Positions 1 to 8,785 of a stretch of DNA of 38,800 bases are shown here, piece by piece. Source of the stretch: a virus. Position numbers and translations under genes: made by a program. The number at the start of each line of letters is the position of its first letter. The first letter of the stretch is position 1. Under the pieces are notes generated by a model. That model was not told where the DNA came from, ran no database searches, and saw only the letters and a program-made list of their open reading frames with translations. Location: positions 1 through 38,800 of IMG/VR virus record IMGVR_UViG_3300025141_016326. One strand, given 5' to 3'.

Positions 1-323
1 GAGAGATGCCAAGCAATGTAAATCCATACTTCTGGCCCTGGTGCTCTTCTCATTTAAGAACATTTAGATCAAACATTCTTTCTAATATTCATGATGATAA
101 TTTTAAAAATATTTTTGGTGAATGGTTCAAGAGAGGCTATGATCAAGCTCTTATGCTTCCTATTTTGTATCTAACAGAGAGTAGAAAGTATATTGATGAG
201 ATATGCTATCTTTATAATATAGATTCTTCGTCCATACCTGCTGATCAAAGAGAGTGGTCAGAGATGGAGCAGATATCAACAATCAACCTTGTTAGGGCAA
301 GAGGGTTTATAGATAAAAAATGA
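1..323 (+). CDS. Family 2-type glycosyltransferase, C-terminal fragment (cut by window start)
   Basis: The reading frame is open to the left edge, so this is the 3' end of a longer gene; the first visible ATG at 6 is probably internal. The visible 105 or so residues contain an HLRTFR stretch followed by EWFKRGYDQALMLPILYL and a YIDEICYLYN segment. That pattern resembles the C-terminal part of GT-A glycosyltransferases common in large phages, where a D-A/Q-A-L helix is followed by a (V/I)P-E-VLY-x-YN segment. This is recalled family resemblance, not a search result. The stop at 321-323 overlaps the next start in an ATGA, so the gene is translationally linked to the epimerase that follows. The N-terminal nucleotide-sugar site cannot be seen. 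Substrate and acceptor are unknown. Confidence 0.6.
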   Translation, partial: EMPSNVNPYFWPWCSSHLRTFRSNILSNIHDDNFKNIFGEWFKRGYDQALMLPILYLTESRKYIDEICYLYNIDSSSIPADQREWSEMEQISTINLVRARGFIDKK

Positions 324-1321
324 GTGTTTTAATAACAGGGGTAGCAGGATTGATGGGCTCTAGGTTAGCAACCTGGATATTAGACAATACAGACTATGAA
401 GTGATTGGTGTTGATGACTTATCGGGCGGTTATGTTCAAAACGTTGATGATAGAGTTAAGTTCTATAGACTAAATCTAATTAATCAGATAGATGAAATTT
501 CTAATATATTTAATTCTCATAGCGTAGAAATAATATATCATATGGCAGCTTACGCTGCTGAGGGTCTTTCGCCATTTATAAGAAGTTTTAATTACAAAAA
601 CAACCTAGTTGCATCTTCTAATTTAATAAATCAGGCTATTGAAAACGATATTAGTCGATTTGTTTTTACAAGTACCATGGCTGTCTATGGAGACAAATAC
701 GACCCTCCCTTTGATGAATCGATGACGCCGTCTCCAATTGATCCGTATGGAATTGCAAAATATGCTGTTGAGCAAGATCTTGCATGTGCTCTTGATCAAT
801 TTGGATTAAAATATACAATTATAAGACCCCATAACGTCTACGGTGTTAATCAAAATATTTGGGACAAGTATAGAAATGTACTGGGCATCTGGATGTATCA
901 GATACTTGAAGGTCAAAATCCAACTATATTTGGAGATGGTGAACAAAAGAGAGCTTTTAGCTACATTGATGACTGCCTAGAACCTCTGTGGAAAGCATCT
1001 CAGCTAGATCAGTGTGTTGGTGAGATAATCAACCTTGGAGGTGTAAAAGAGCACTCAATCAAGGATGCATGCGATATTGTCATCAGAGCAGCTGAGAGTG
1101 ATATTGAACCAGTTTATCTTGAGCCTAGACATGAAGTTAAGAATGCTTGGTCGACTTGGAAAAAGTCCGTTGATGTTTTAGGATTTAATCACACTGTCGA
1201 TCTTGAAGAGGGTGTATCAAGAATGTGGAAATGGGCAAAATCTCAACCAAGAAGAGATAGGTTTGTCTGGAGTGAATATGAGATTAATAAGGGAATATAC
1301 ACTTTCTGGAAGAGCAAATGA
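320..1321 (+). CDS. NAD-dependent sugar epimerase/dehydratase (extended SDR)
   Basis: This 333-residue protein is an extended short-chain dehydrogenase that should change the configuration of, or dehydrate, a nucleotide sugar in the cytoplasm. The Rossmann glycine motif is G7-x-x-G10-x-x-G13. Acidic residues D32-D33 end the second strand, as expected for NAD preference. S118/T119 and the Y143-G-I-A-K147 motif supply the catalytic residues. A C-terminal DP(Y) segment and the sequence around FGDGEQKRAFSYIDD are typical of UDP-glucose 4-epimerase relatives. The length is normal for the family. The start is fixed by an ATGA overlap with the upstream glycosyltransferase, and the stop overlaps the next ATG in the same way. 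The exact sugar cannot be read from the sequence; UDP-galactose or UDP-GalNAc epimerisation is possible. Confidence 0.85.
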   Translation: MSVLITGVAGLMGSRLATWILDNTDYEVIGVDDLSGGYVQNVDDRVKFYRLNLINQIDEISNIFNSHSVEIIYHMAAYAAEGLSPFIRSFNYKNNLVASSNLINQAIENDISRFVFTSTMAVYGDKYDPPFDESMTPSPIDPYGIAKYAVEQDLACALDQFGLKYTIIRPHNVYGVNQNIWDKYRNVLGIWMYQILEGQNPTIFGDGEQKRAFSYIDDCLEPLWKASQLDQCVGEIINLGGVKEHSIKDACDIVIRAAESDIEPVYLEPRHEVKNAWSTWKKSVDVLGFNHTVDLEEGVSRMWKWAKSQPRRDRFVWSEYEINKGIYTFWKSK

Positions 1322-2163
1322 TTGAAATAAAGACAGATGTAGGGGAGTTTACAGTTGAAGCATTTTTAAAAGATGACATCAACAAGGACGCTATATCAAT
1401 TGCTATGGTTACTCATCTTTCTCCAGAGATGACAAGAAATGCAGTAGCTTCTTTTAAAAAATTCTCTGAACATCCAATTGAGATTTATCTTGTTGATAAT
1501 TTTTCTCCGCCTGATGTTGTTGAAGAACTAAAGAAGATAGAAGGAATCAACTTAATACTAAATAGAGGTGAATTTAAATCAATACTAAACGGATATCCTG
1601 ATAGTGTTCTTAACGGTGTGGGAATTGATATTGCATCTAGATTTATAAAGACAAGATATATGTTTACTTGTCACAACGACGTCCTGGCCTACAAGAAGGG
1701 GTGGCTAACCTATCTTAAGTCAAAACTATCTGACTGGGTTGCAGGTGCAGCATTTGGAGAAGACAATAGTAGAATAAAAGCATTGCACATATCAGGCTGC
1801 CTAATAGACCTAGACCTTTATGAGAAAAATAGAAGAAACTGGTATCCAAATTGGAATTCAAAAAAAGAGATGCTTTGGGATGTTGGTGATCACTATACAA
1901 AATTTTTAAGAGACCAAGACTTTAAATACTATGTGTGCGGAAATACACATAATGATCCTAGTATTTTGGATAGAATCAGTGATGATCTAATTGAAAAACA
2001 TCAAATTCATGCTGACAAAGCAATCTCAGAGGAGGGCGATGTCTTATATCTTCACTTAGGAAGAGGAATTACTAAGTTTGCTGGAATCTATAATAAGCCG
2101 GGAAGAACCACATATAAGGGCTGGATTGATTTTGGAAATGAATTATTAAATGGTGAAAAGTAG
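1318..2163 (+). CDS. Putative GT2-like glycosyltransferase
   Basis: A 281-residue protein with a GT-A-like core. A strand ending in VDNFSP (residues 59-64) matches the nucleotide-binding VDNxS pattern of family 2 glycosyltransferases. CHNDV (118-122) is placed where a DxD-like metal and sugar-nucleotide site would lie. The C-terminal part, with a WDVGDH segment and several aromatic residues, is less typical. There is no membrane segment, so it would act in the cytoplasm on an intracellular acceptor. The start overlaps the upstream stop (ATGA). It sits between an epimerase and a methyltransferase, which supports a role in building or decorating a glycan. Specificity is unknown and the family assignment is moderate. 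Confidence 0.6.
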   Translation: MIEIKTDVGEFTVEAFLKDDINKDAISIAMVTHLSPEMTRNAVASFKKFSEHPIEIYLVDNFSPPDVVEELKKIEGINLILNRGEFKSILNGYPDSVLNGVGIDIASRFIKTRYMFTCHNDVLAYKKGWLTYLKSKLSDWVAGAAFGEDNSRIKALHISGCLIDLDLYEKNRRNWYPNWNSKKEMLWDVGDHYTKFLRDQDFKYYVCGNTHNDPSILDRISDDLIEKHQIHADKAISEEGDVLYLHLGRGITKFAGIYNKPGRTTYKGWIDFGNELLNGEK

Positions 2164-2169
2164 ATAGAA

Positions 2170-2946
2170 ATGAATCTAAATAATGTCACATACCAGAATT
2201 TTAAAAATCTCTGTCAGAAAACTCTTGATACACTTGGCGCTGATCAATCTCGCCTTCCTTTCTTGGCTGGTGTTTACTGGTCTGATATTTCAAAAAGAGA
2301 TCCAAAAGATCCAGATCAACCCACTGGTAACGTGATTACTACCTCTGAACCTTCTAAAGAAAATCCTGAATATACAGCCTTTTCTGCAGAGTATGATATA
2401 AATAAGTGTGAAAATTTACTTGATTTTGGATCTGGAACTGGCACATGCAAGGATGAAAATGGTAATTCATTTCTTATGACTTTATGTAAAAATTACTACA
2501 ATCTAGATGCTGACCCTAAAGCAAATTGTAATTTTAAAAGAATAGAAGACATACCTGATAATCTAAAGTTTGATGCCATTGTTGCACATCACTGTCTTGA
2601 ACATGTCGATAGAGATAGCATACAAATCCTTATGAAGGGCCTTTGCTCTAAGCTGGATAGAAACGGTATTATAATGATAATAGTTCCAAATATTTTTAAT
2701 TGGACTTCTTACTCATTTAATTTAGATCACGTTTTACCTCTTACAGTTGAGTCTATTGGTGCCTTTCTCTACATGAACAATGTTGAACCTTTTAAGGCCT
2801 ATCTTGCTTGCAAGAGTCACGATGAATATTTGAGAATTATAGGACACTCTAACGATCCAGATATAGCAAAGATGATGGAGTCTTTAAATAATATCTACGG
2901 TATTCACCCAGCAAGTCAGTTAATTGTGGCCGGAATTAAAAGATAA
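2170..2946 (+). CDS. SAM-dependent methyltransferase (class I)
   Basis: The 258-residue protein shows the class I methyltransferase order of motifs. LLDFGSGTG (83-91) is the SAM-binding glycine loop, NLDADP (111-116) ends the second strand with acidic residues, and VAHHCLEHV (138-146) matches the fourth-strand motif seen in UbiE/Methyltransf_11 relatives. A following GIIMIIVPN strand fits motif III. The N-terminal 80 residues are not part of the SAM fold and may bind the acceptor. The gene starts six bases after the previous stop and its TAA stop overlaps the next ATG (TAATG). In this setting O- or N-methylation of a sugar is the likely job, but the acceptor is not visible. Confidence 0.7.
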   Translation: MNLNNVTYQNFKNLCQKTLDTLGADQSRLPFLAGVYWSDISKRDPKDPDQPTGNVITTSEPSKENPEYTAFSAEYDINKCENLLDFGSGTGTCKDENGNSFLMTLCKNYYNLDADPKANCNFKRIEDIPDNLKFDAIVAHHCLEHVDRDSIQILMKGLCSKLDRNGIIMIIVPNIFNWTSYSFNLDHVLPLTVESIGAFLYMNNVEPFKAYLACKSHDEYLRIIGHSNDPDIAKMMESLNNIYGIHPASQLIVAGIKR

Positions 2947-3851
2947 TGAAGATATTTTTTGATAATGTCAATTTTAATTCAAATTCTGGTCCAAATGGAT
3001 TTGGAAAAAAGCTCTTTAACTGCCTCGAGGAAAAAGGATATCAGGTCTTTGATACACCTATGAGGGCTATTTCTCCAGATATTCAGCTAAGCTTTATAGC
3101 ATCAAATTTTAAACTAGCTCCCATAGTGCAAAGGCTTGATGGAATTTACTTTAACTCTGATCAAGACTTTAACTCTCTAAACGAACCGATTGAAAAAACT
3201 TATCAGGTATCTAGCAGTGTTATATTTCAGTCAGAATTTAATAAACTTCTAACAGAAAAATTCTTTGGGGTTAAAGAGAAGAGCTTTGTGATTCACAATG
3301 GAACGTGTCTCGAAGATATTGAAAACATAGAGCCCTTGGTTTCAAATGATTTAGAAAGATTTGAAAATATCTGGACATGCGCTTCCTCATGGCGACCTCA
3401 CAAAAGATTAAGTGAAAATATAAGATATTTTTCAGAACACTCTTCAGAAAATGATTGTCTTATTGTTGCAGGGGCAAATCCTGATTGCAAGCTTGATCAT
3501 GATAGAGTTTTCTATGCAGGTGTTTTAGACTGGAAGACACTAATATCTCTTTACAAAGCTTCAAAATACTTTATTCACCTTGCCTGGCTAGATCATTGTC
3601 CAAATGTTGTGGTTGATGCTAGGGCATCTGGATGTCATATAATATGCTCCTCTGCCGGTGGAACAAAAGAGATTGCAGGTAAAAATTCTACCATCATAGA
3701 TGAAGATGATTGGGACTTTGCGCCGGTTAGATTGTATAATCCGCCTATCATGGATTTTTCTAAAAAAACATACACTGAAGACGAATCAGATATTGATATT
3801 AAAAATACAACAAATAGATATCTAGAAGCTTTCACGGAGTGCCTTACATGA
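2946..3851 (+). CDS. GT4-like glycosyltransferase (GT-B fold)
   Basis: This 301-residue protein resembles a compact GT-B glycosyltransferase. The second half has the family landmarks: a WTCASSWRPHKR stretch near the hinge, a segment around AGVLDW, and NVVVDARASG (about 220-229) followed by GGTKEI, which corresponds to the donor-phosphate-binding helix of GT4 enzymes. The usual E-x7-E pattern is weakened because the first glutamate is replaced by D224. A DQDFNS segment and a conserved IHNGT motif around residue 116 fit the start of the second domain. It starts on the TAATG overlap with the methyltransferase and ends in an ATGA overlap with the next epimerase. The product is cytoplasmic; donor and acceptor are unknown. 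Confidence 0.65.
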   Translation: MKIFFDNVNFNSNSGPNGFGKKLFNCLEEKGYQVFDTPMRAISPDIQLSFIASNFKLAPIVQRLDGIYFNSDQDFNSLNEPIEKTYQVSSSVIFQSEFNKLLTEKFFGVKEKSFVIHNGTCLEDIENIEPLVSNDLERFENIWTCASSWRPHKRLSENIRYFSEHSSENDCLIVAGANPDCKLDHDRVFYAGVLDWKTLISLYKASKYFIHLAWLDHCPNVVVDARASGCHIICSSAGGTKEIAGKNSTIIDEDDWDFAPVRLYNPPIMDFSKKTYTEDESDIDIKNTTNRYLEAFTECLT

Positions 3852-4894
3852 GAGTCTTAGTCACAGGTGCAGGCGGTTTAATTGGAAGTGAAGCAGTTAG
3901 ATACTTTTTAAAAGATCATCTTGTCTGGGGTATTGACAATGACATGAGATCTACATTTTTTGGCAAAGAAGGCAGTGTCGTTCCTACTATTGAGAAACTT
4001 AAGATAGAAGATGGGTATACACACTTTCACGCTGATATTACTAGTGAAGACCAGATTAGTAGCATTTTTAAAAACATTAAGCCTGATGTCATAATTCACT
4101 GTGCTGCACAGCCTAGTCATGATAAAGCTGCAGACATACCTCTCTTGGACTTTAACGTGAATGCATTTGGGACTATTAATCTTCTAGAAGCGACCAGAAG
4201 ATTTTGCTCAAAAGATGCTGTTTTCATTCACATGAGCACTAATAAGGTCTATGGAGATGGACCAAATAATCTTGAAATTAGTGAGAGTGATGTTAGATAT
4301 GACTTTGCCTCTAGAGAGTTTTCAGAAGGAATCTCTGAGAGCTTTCAAATAGATCAATGCCTTCACTCTCTATTCGGAGCATCAAAGGTATCTGCTGACA
4401 TAGTAGCACAGGAATATGGAAGATATTTTAATATGAATGTTGGAATATTTAGAGGCGGCTGCTTAACTGGGCCCCAGCACGCAGGTGTGGAGCTTCACGG
4501 ATTTTTATCATATATTGTCAAATGTGCGATAATTGGAAGGCCCTACACAGTCTTTGGGTACAAGGGAAAGCAAGTAAGAGATCAAATTCATAGCTACGAT
4601 GTAATCCAGGCTTTTGAGAGATTTATTGAAAACCCAAGACAGGGAGCAGTCTATAATATAGGCGGCGGAAGAGAGAATAGTGCTTCAATTCTTGAGATAA
4701 TACATTATCTGAAACACAATCACAGCTTAGAGTTAAATTATTCAGTGTCAGATAAAAATAGATCAGGAGATCATATCTGCTACTATACTGATCTTAGCAA
4801 GCTGAAGTCTCACTTTCCTGACTGGTCAATAACAATATCTTTAAACAATATAATAGATGATATTATTTTTAATTCTAAGATAGAAAAGGAATGA
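3848..4894 (+). CDS. CDP-paratose 2-epimerase-like SDR enzyme (Phe in the YxxxK position)
   Basis: A 348-residue extended SDR protein. The NAD site is G7-A-G-G-L-I-G13. The landmarks FRGGCLTGPQHAG (201-213) and GYKGKQVRDQIHSYDV (237-252) are typical of the CDP-paratose/CDP-tyvelose 2-epimerase (RfbE-like) subgroup. The expected catalytic motif YxxxK reads F176-G-A-S-K180, so the tyrosine is replaced by phenylalanine. Related sequences with LFGASK at this place are known to me, so this may be a subgroup trait and not decay. A GTG at 3839 is in frame, but the ATG at 3848 forms an ATGA overlap with the upstream stop, as elsewhere here, and starts right at the first Rossmann strand. No CDP-hexose synthesis genes accompany it in the window. 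Confidence 0.8.
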   Translation: MRVLVTGAGGLIGSEAVRYFLKDHLVWGIDNDMRSTFFGKEGSVVPTIEKLKIEDGYTHFHADITSEDQISSIFKNIKPDVIIHCAAQPSHDKAADIPLLDFNVNAFGTINLLEATRRFCSKDAVFIHMSTNKVYGDGPNNLEISESDVRYDFASREFSEGISESFQIDQCLHSLFGASKVSADIVAQEYGRYFNMNVGIFRGGCLTGPQHAGVELHGFLSYIVKCAIIGRPYTVFGYKGKQVRDQIHSYDVIQAFERFIENPRQGAVYNIGGGRENSASILEIIHYLKHNHSLELNYSVSDKNRSGDHICYYTDLSKLKSHFPDWSITISLNNIIDDIIFNSKIEKE

Positions 4895-4909
4895 GGTAAT
4901 GAATTTAAA

Positions 4910-5776
4910 ATGAATAGCGAAGAAGCAAATCAGTTTATAAATAATTTTGAATATTTTATTAGTTTAAAATATGATACAAAATATTTTTATTTTGATTTAT
5001 TTGAAGATATCAGAGTTATAAACAATAGCAGCTTTCAATATTCAGAAAGTCAATTACTTAATTCAGACCTAGTATATCATACACAGGACATAATTGCATT
5101 TAAGTTTATAAAATCAATTAGAGATAAGCATTCTTACTTCTTTAAAGACCTTGATGATGATGTTATTTTAGATATAGGTTCTAGATTTCTATCTGCTGGT
5201 TTTTTTGGTTCAATTTTTAAAAAGGGATTGATATATGTAGAGCTTTTTAATGAAGTGGATATGGAAACTTTAAATCAAAAAATTATAAAGTGTCAGGCAC
5301 AGTCCTTGCCTTTTGACAGCAATTCTTTGTGCTTTATAAGCTCTTTGCACGCAATTGAACATTTTGGGCTAGGAAGATATGGAGATGATATTGATTTTTA
5401 TGGAGACATTAAGGGATTGAAAGAAATGCATCGAGTTCTTAAACCAGGAGGATTTATAGTTACCAGCATTCCTTGTACTTTTCAAAATTCTGTGATTAAA
5501 TTTCATCAACAACGAGTATATAATCCTAATCACTTTGATAAAATTATGAATGAAATTGGTTTTGAAATTTTAAATGATAAAAAGCTACTTGATACTATCA
5601 ATGTGGCTTCTAAAAGTGAATTAGAAAAAAATAGATTGCTTAGAAAAGATTTTAAGCTATTTATTATACCAGCATTTAATGGTTTAATTAGCTGGAATAA
5701 GAATGATTTAGTAAATGCTGATATTGAGAAAGAACAATATTCAGCTTACCTATCTGTATGGAGAAAAAAGTGTTAA
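4910..5776 (+). CDS. Methyltransferase-like protein (DUF268-type)
   Basis: The 288-residue protein contains a class I methyltransferase core in its middle third. VILDIGSR (85-92) is the SAM-loop region, SSLHAIEHFGLGRYGD (144-159) is the post-strand-4 motif, and VLKPGG (176-181) is the classic turn before strand 5. The HAIEHFGLGRYGD signature is typical of the DUF268 group, whose members are found in polysaccharide clusters. The glycine loop is reduced to DIGSR, so SAM binding is likely but not certain. The start is the second of two nearby ATGs after a 15-base gap, and the end overlaps the next gene by 19 bases. It probably modifies a sugar, but the acceptor is unknown. Confidence 0.6.
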   Translation: MNSEEANQFINNFEYFISLKYDTKYFYFDLFEDIRVINNSSFQYSESQLLNSDLVYHTQDIIAFKFIKSIRDKHSYFFKDLDDDVILDIGSRFLSAGFFGSIFKKGLIYVELFNEVDMETLNQKIIKCQAQSLPFDSNSLCFISSLHAIEHFGLGRYGDDIDFYGDIKGLKEMHRVLKPGGFIVTSIPCTFQNSVIKFHQQRVYNPNHFDKIMNEIGFEILNDKKLLDTINVASKSELEKNRLLRKDFKLFIIPAFNGLISWNKNDLVNADIEKEQYSAYLSVWRKKC

Positions 5777-6786
5777 AAGTAACATTTGGAATAGTAAACT
5801 GTAATAGGCTTTTTTACTTTAAGAGCTGTTTAGAAAGTCTTCTGTACACAACAGAAGACTATGAAAATAAAGAGATAATAGTCGTAGATAATGCCTCAGT
5901 CGAAGAAGGAACAGAGGAATATCTATCTGAACTTGAGGATCGAGGATTTAAGGTATTTAGACAAAAAGAGAGAGATCCTTCAAATGAATTTGCTAAAGCT
6001 TTGAATATAATCGTCAGAGAATCCACAGGTGATTTTATTTGCCCCTTACAGGGAGATATGCAATTTGTCTTGAAGGGAGCCTGGCTAAAGGGTTATGTTG
6101 ATTTTTATAGCAATAATAAGGATACTATAGGATGCATGCTCTTAGATGCACAAAGAAATGTAACCAATAATTCTCATTCTCCATTTAAACCTGTTAGCAA
6201 AGAGAGTGATAAATATAAATTTTTAATTGACATGAGAAGAAGTCCGATTATGTGCGCAGGAGATGTTCTTTTTAGTAGAGAGGTCCTCGAAAAAATAGCA
6301 CCATGGTCAGAAAATAATAAAAAGCACGAAGGTGGGCAGGATTCTGAGACAGACATGCTAAGTCGCGTTAGAGATGTTATGATTAGTGAAAATCTAAATT
6401 GGCACTGTGCTGTTCCGATTATTCCACCCTCTGTTGCAATTCAGACTGACCCAAGAGGGACAAATGCTCGAGTTAGAGGCAATAAGAGATATGGAAAGTA
6501 CTTTTCTCCAAAAGAAGGATTTCAATATTATGAAATTTTTAAATTTGATGATGTTGCCAATAAACATGATAATTCTTTCCCTATAGGAATTGAAGATATG
6601 GCAGTTTCAATTGGCTGGGAATCACCGATAGATTCATCAGGAAACTGGAAGAAAAATCCGATAAATCCTGATAATTGTCATCCCTCAGACTACGTTGTTC
6701 TATACGAAGAGGCTATTCTATCTCAACCTGATACTGTTGTCAATGAAGAAGATGCAGACTATATTAAAGACTGGCTGGAAGAATAG
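5758..6786 (+). CDS. GT2-family glycosyltransferase
   Basis: This 342-residue protein begins with a clear family 2 glycosyltransferase domain. TFGIVNCNR opens the first strand, IIVVDNAS (40-47) is the nucleotide-binding strand, and FICPLQGDMQF (93-103) carries the aspartate that normally coordinates metal and the sugar nucleotide. A later GGQDSETDM segment near residue 200 fits the (E/Q)D motif that contains the catalytic base in many GT2 enzymes. The C-terminal 120 residues are outside the core. There is no membrane segment. The gene overlaps the methyltransferase-like gene by 19 bases and its stop is immediately followed by the next ATG. Donor and acceptor are unknown. Confidence 0.75.
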   Translation: MEKKVLKVTFGIVNCNRLFYFKSCLESLLYTTEDYENKEIIVVDNASVEEGTEEYLSELEDRGFKVFRQKERDPSNEFAKALNIIVRESTGDFICPLQGDMQFVLKGAWLKGYVDFYSNNKDTIGCMLLDAQRNVTNNSHSPFKPVSKESDKYKFLIDMRRSPIMCAGDVLFSREVLEKIAPWSENNKKHEGGQDSETDMLSRVRDVMISENLNWHCAVPIIPPSVAIQTDPRGTNARVRGNKRYGKYFSPKEGFQYYEIFKFDDVANKHDNSFPIGIEDMAVSIGWESPIDSSGNWKKNPINPDNCHPSDYVVLYEEAILSQPDTVVNEEDADYIKDWLEE

Positions 6787-7722
6787 ATGAAAGTATTTTG
6801 TCACATACCGAGAGAGAACTGGTTTTGTGATAGATATGGAAAAGAGTATCAGAAATTTTCTTCACACAGCGTTACTTTTAATGATCTAGATTCTGATCTA
6901 TATTGGCTTTTAGCAGGATGGTGCTGGAGACAGATTGATCCTAAGCTTTTATCATTAAAGAAAGTTATTTGCACCATACATCATGAAGTTCCTTGGAAGT
7001 TTGATAATAATAGACTTTCTGAGTTTATGGAAAGAGATAGATTTGTTGACGCTTATCATGTTCCGTGCTTTCAGACAGAAGACTTTATTAGAAAAATTAC
7101 AAAAAAACCAATTATTCAAATTTCTTATTGGGCTAATAATCATCTTTGGAAGGATTTGGACAATGCTGCCTGTAAGAAAAAATACGGTGTTAGTGATAAA
7201 TTTGTTATATCTTCTTTTCAAAGAGACACTGAAGGGGGAGATTTAAAATCACCTAAGCTTGAAAAAGGTCCAGATAGATTTTGTGACTTTGTTAAAAAGT
7301 TTTCAGAAAACTCTGACAAAGAGGTTCACGTTTTGCTAAACGGGTGGAGGAGGCAGTATGTAATCTCTAGGCTTGAAAGCTATGGAATTAACTACAGCTA
7401 CTATGAGCTACCAGATTTTGATGAAATTGTAGACATGTACAATGCAACTGATCTATATGTCGTGGGATCCAGAGTTGAAGGAGGCCCGCAGTCTATAATA
7501 GAGTGTGCACTAACAAAGACACCAATTATTTCAACTAATGTGGGAATAGCTAGAAATATACTGCCTGAAAGCTGTATAATCAATATGGATTCTGATTATG
7601 ATATTTTTATCCCTGGTGACGATTGTGTCCAAGAGGCGTATAGAAATATTCAGAAAATACTCATAGAATCTCATGTTGAAAAATATGACAAACTTTTTGA
7701 AAAAGTGCTAATGGAGATATGA
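6787..7722 (+). CDS. GT4-like glycosyltransferase
   Basis: The 311-residue protein has GT-B features in its C-terminal half: a HVLLNGWRRQ segment, a DEIVDMYNATDLYVVGS strand-helix and VEGGPQSIIECALT (around 230-243), where the glutamates and the following small-residue helix match the donor-binding EGxPxxxxEA pattern of GT4 enzymes. A following STNVGIARN segment resembles the usual T-x-x-G-x-x-E/N element. The N-terminal half contains a TIHHEVPW stretch. It is a soluble cytoplasmic enzyme with no signal peptide. The start abuts the upstream stop and its own stop overlaps the next start in an ATGA. Specificity is unknown. Confidence 0.7.
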   Translation: MKVFCHIPRENWFCDRYGKEYQKFSSHSVTFNDLDSDLYWLLAGWCWRQIDPKLLSLKKVICTIHHEVPWKFDNNRLSEFMERDRFVDAYHVPCFQTEDFIRKITKKPIIQISYWANNHLWKDLDNAACKKKYGVSDKFVISSFQRDTEGGDLKSPKLEKGPDRFCDFVKKFSENSDKEVHVLLNGWRRQYVISRLESYGINYSYYELPDFDEIVDMYNATDLYVVGSRVEGGPQSIIECALTKTPIISTNVGIARNILPESCIINMDSDYDIFIPGDDCVQEAYRNIQKILIESHVEKYDKLFEKVLMEI

Positions 7723-8783
7723 AATATCTTATAACAGGCGGTGCAGGATTTGTTGGAGGAAACTTAGCAATTAAGCTTGCTTCAGATGGAAATAAAGTTT
7801 TATGTATTGATAATTTATCAAGAAGAGGAAGTGAGAATAACCTTAGAAGATTTTTAAATCATAAAAATATAACCTTTAAGCATTGTGACATTAGAAATAG
7901 AGAGGATTTATATGATATAAAGTTTAATCCGGATGTCGTGCTAGAGTGCTCTGCACAGACGACTGCTGTTGACGGATACCAAAATCCTCTTTATGATTTT
8001 ACAAATAATACAATAGGTGTTGTTAATATTCTTGAATTCTGTAGAGAGAGAGGATCTGGAATTATATTCTGGAGTTCTAATAAGGCATACTCTGGAGGGT
8101 TTTGTAATTCTATACCTATGATTGAGAATGATACCAGATTTAAGTGGGATGAGTCTAAAGCCCAGCCTGTTCGAGGGTGGACTTCACTTGGCTTTAATGA
8201 AGAGGGTGATTTAAATGGTGGTGGTCATACAATATACGGTGTCACTAAAAATGCTGCTGACCTTTTAATACAAGAATGGTCTGTGGCTTTTGACATACCT
8301 GCTGTCATAAATAGATTTAGCTGTCTTTACGGTCCTCACCAGTTTGGAAAAGTCTCTCAGGGCTGGATGGTCTGGTTTGCGCTGGCTAAAAAGTTTAACT
8401 TAGATTTATATTATTACGGATTTAACGGAAAGCAGGTTAGAGACTGTCTTCACATTGATGATCTTTATGATCTAGTGTCTAAGCAGTCAACAAATCTATC
8501 TAGACATTATGGAGACTATTATAACGTCGGAGGTGGAGTAAAAAATACTACCTCTATATTAGAGTTTAATACATTCTTAGACAATACGATGTCTGGAAAT
8601 CACAAAGAAGTAAAACTATCAGAATCTAGAAACTCTGATCAAAAGATATACATTTCTGATATTAGCAAGGTCTCTGGAGATTTTAATTGGTCTCCGAAGA
8701 TTTCAATAAGGGAAGGAATGAAGACAGTAGTAGACTGGATTGAAGATAGTAATGAAGATTTTTCTTGGATGACAAGAGGTTAG
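7719..8783 (+). CDS. CDP-paratose 2-epimerase-like enzyme (RfbE type)
   Basis: A 354-residue extended SDR protein. G7-G-A-G-F-V-G13 is the NAD loop, D31 ends the second strand and Y173-G-V-T-K177 is an intact catalytic motif. The segments NRFSCLYGPHQFGKVSQGW (198-216) and GFNGKQVRDCLHIDDL (234-249) are hallmarks of CDP-paratose/CDP-tyvelose 2-epimerases, which invert C2 of a CDP-3,6-dideoxyhexose. It is a diverged relative of the gene at 3848-4894 and keeps the catalytic tyrosine that one lacks. It starts in an ATGA overlap with the upstream glycosyltransferase. Genes for making the CDP-dideoxyhexose substrate are absent, so the real substrate may be a different nucleotide sugar or one provided by the host. 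Confidence 0.82.
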   Translation: MKYLITGGAGFVGGNLAIKLASDGNKVLCIDNLSRRGSENNLRRFLNHKNITFKHCDIRNREDLYDIKFNPDVVLECSAQTTAVDGYQNPLYDFTNNTIGVVNILEFCRERGSGIIFWSSNKAYSGGFCNSIPMIENDTRFKWDESKAQPVRGWTSLGFNEEGDLNGGGHTIYGVTKNAADLLIQEWSVAFDIPAVINRFSCLYGPHQFGKVSQGWMVWFALAKKFNLDLYYYGFNGKQVRDCLHIDDLYDLVSKQSTNLSRHYGDYYNVGGGVKNTTSILEFNTFLDNTMSGNHKEVKLSESRNSDQKIYISDISKVSGDFNWSPKISIREGMKTVVDWIEDSNEDFSWMTRG

Positions 8784-8785
8784 AA

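Noticed and set aside
1-2000. Avoidance of CTAG or GATC as a restriction-escape signature
   Set aside because: At least eight CTAG and about ten GATC sites were seen in the first 2 kb, close to chance expectation for this base composition.
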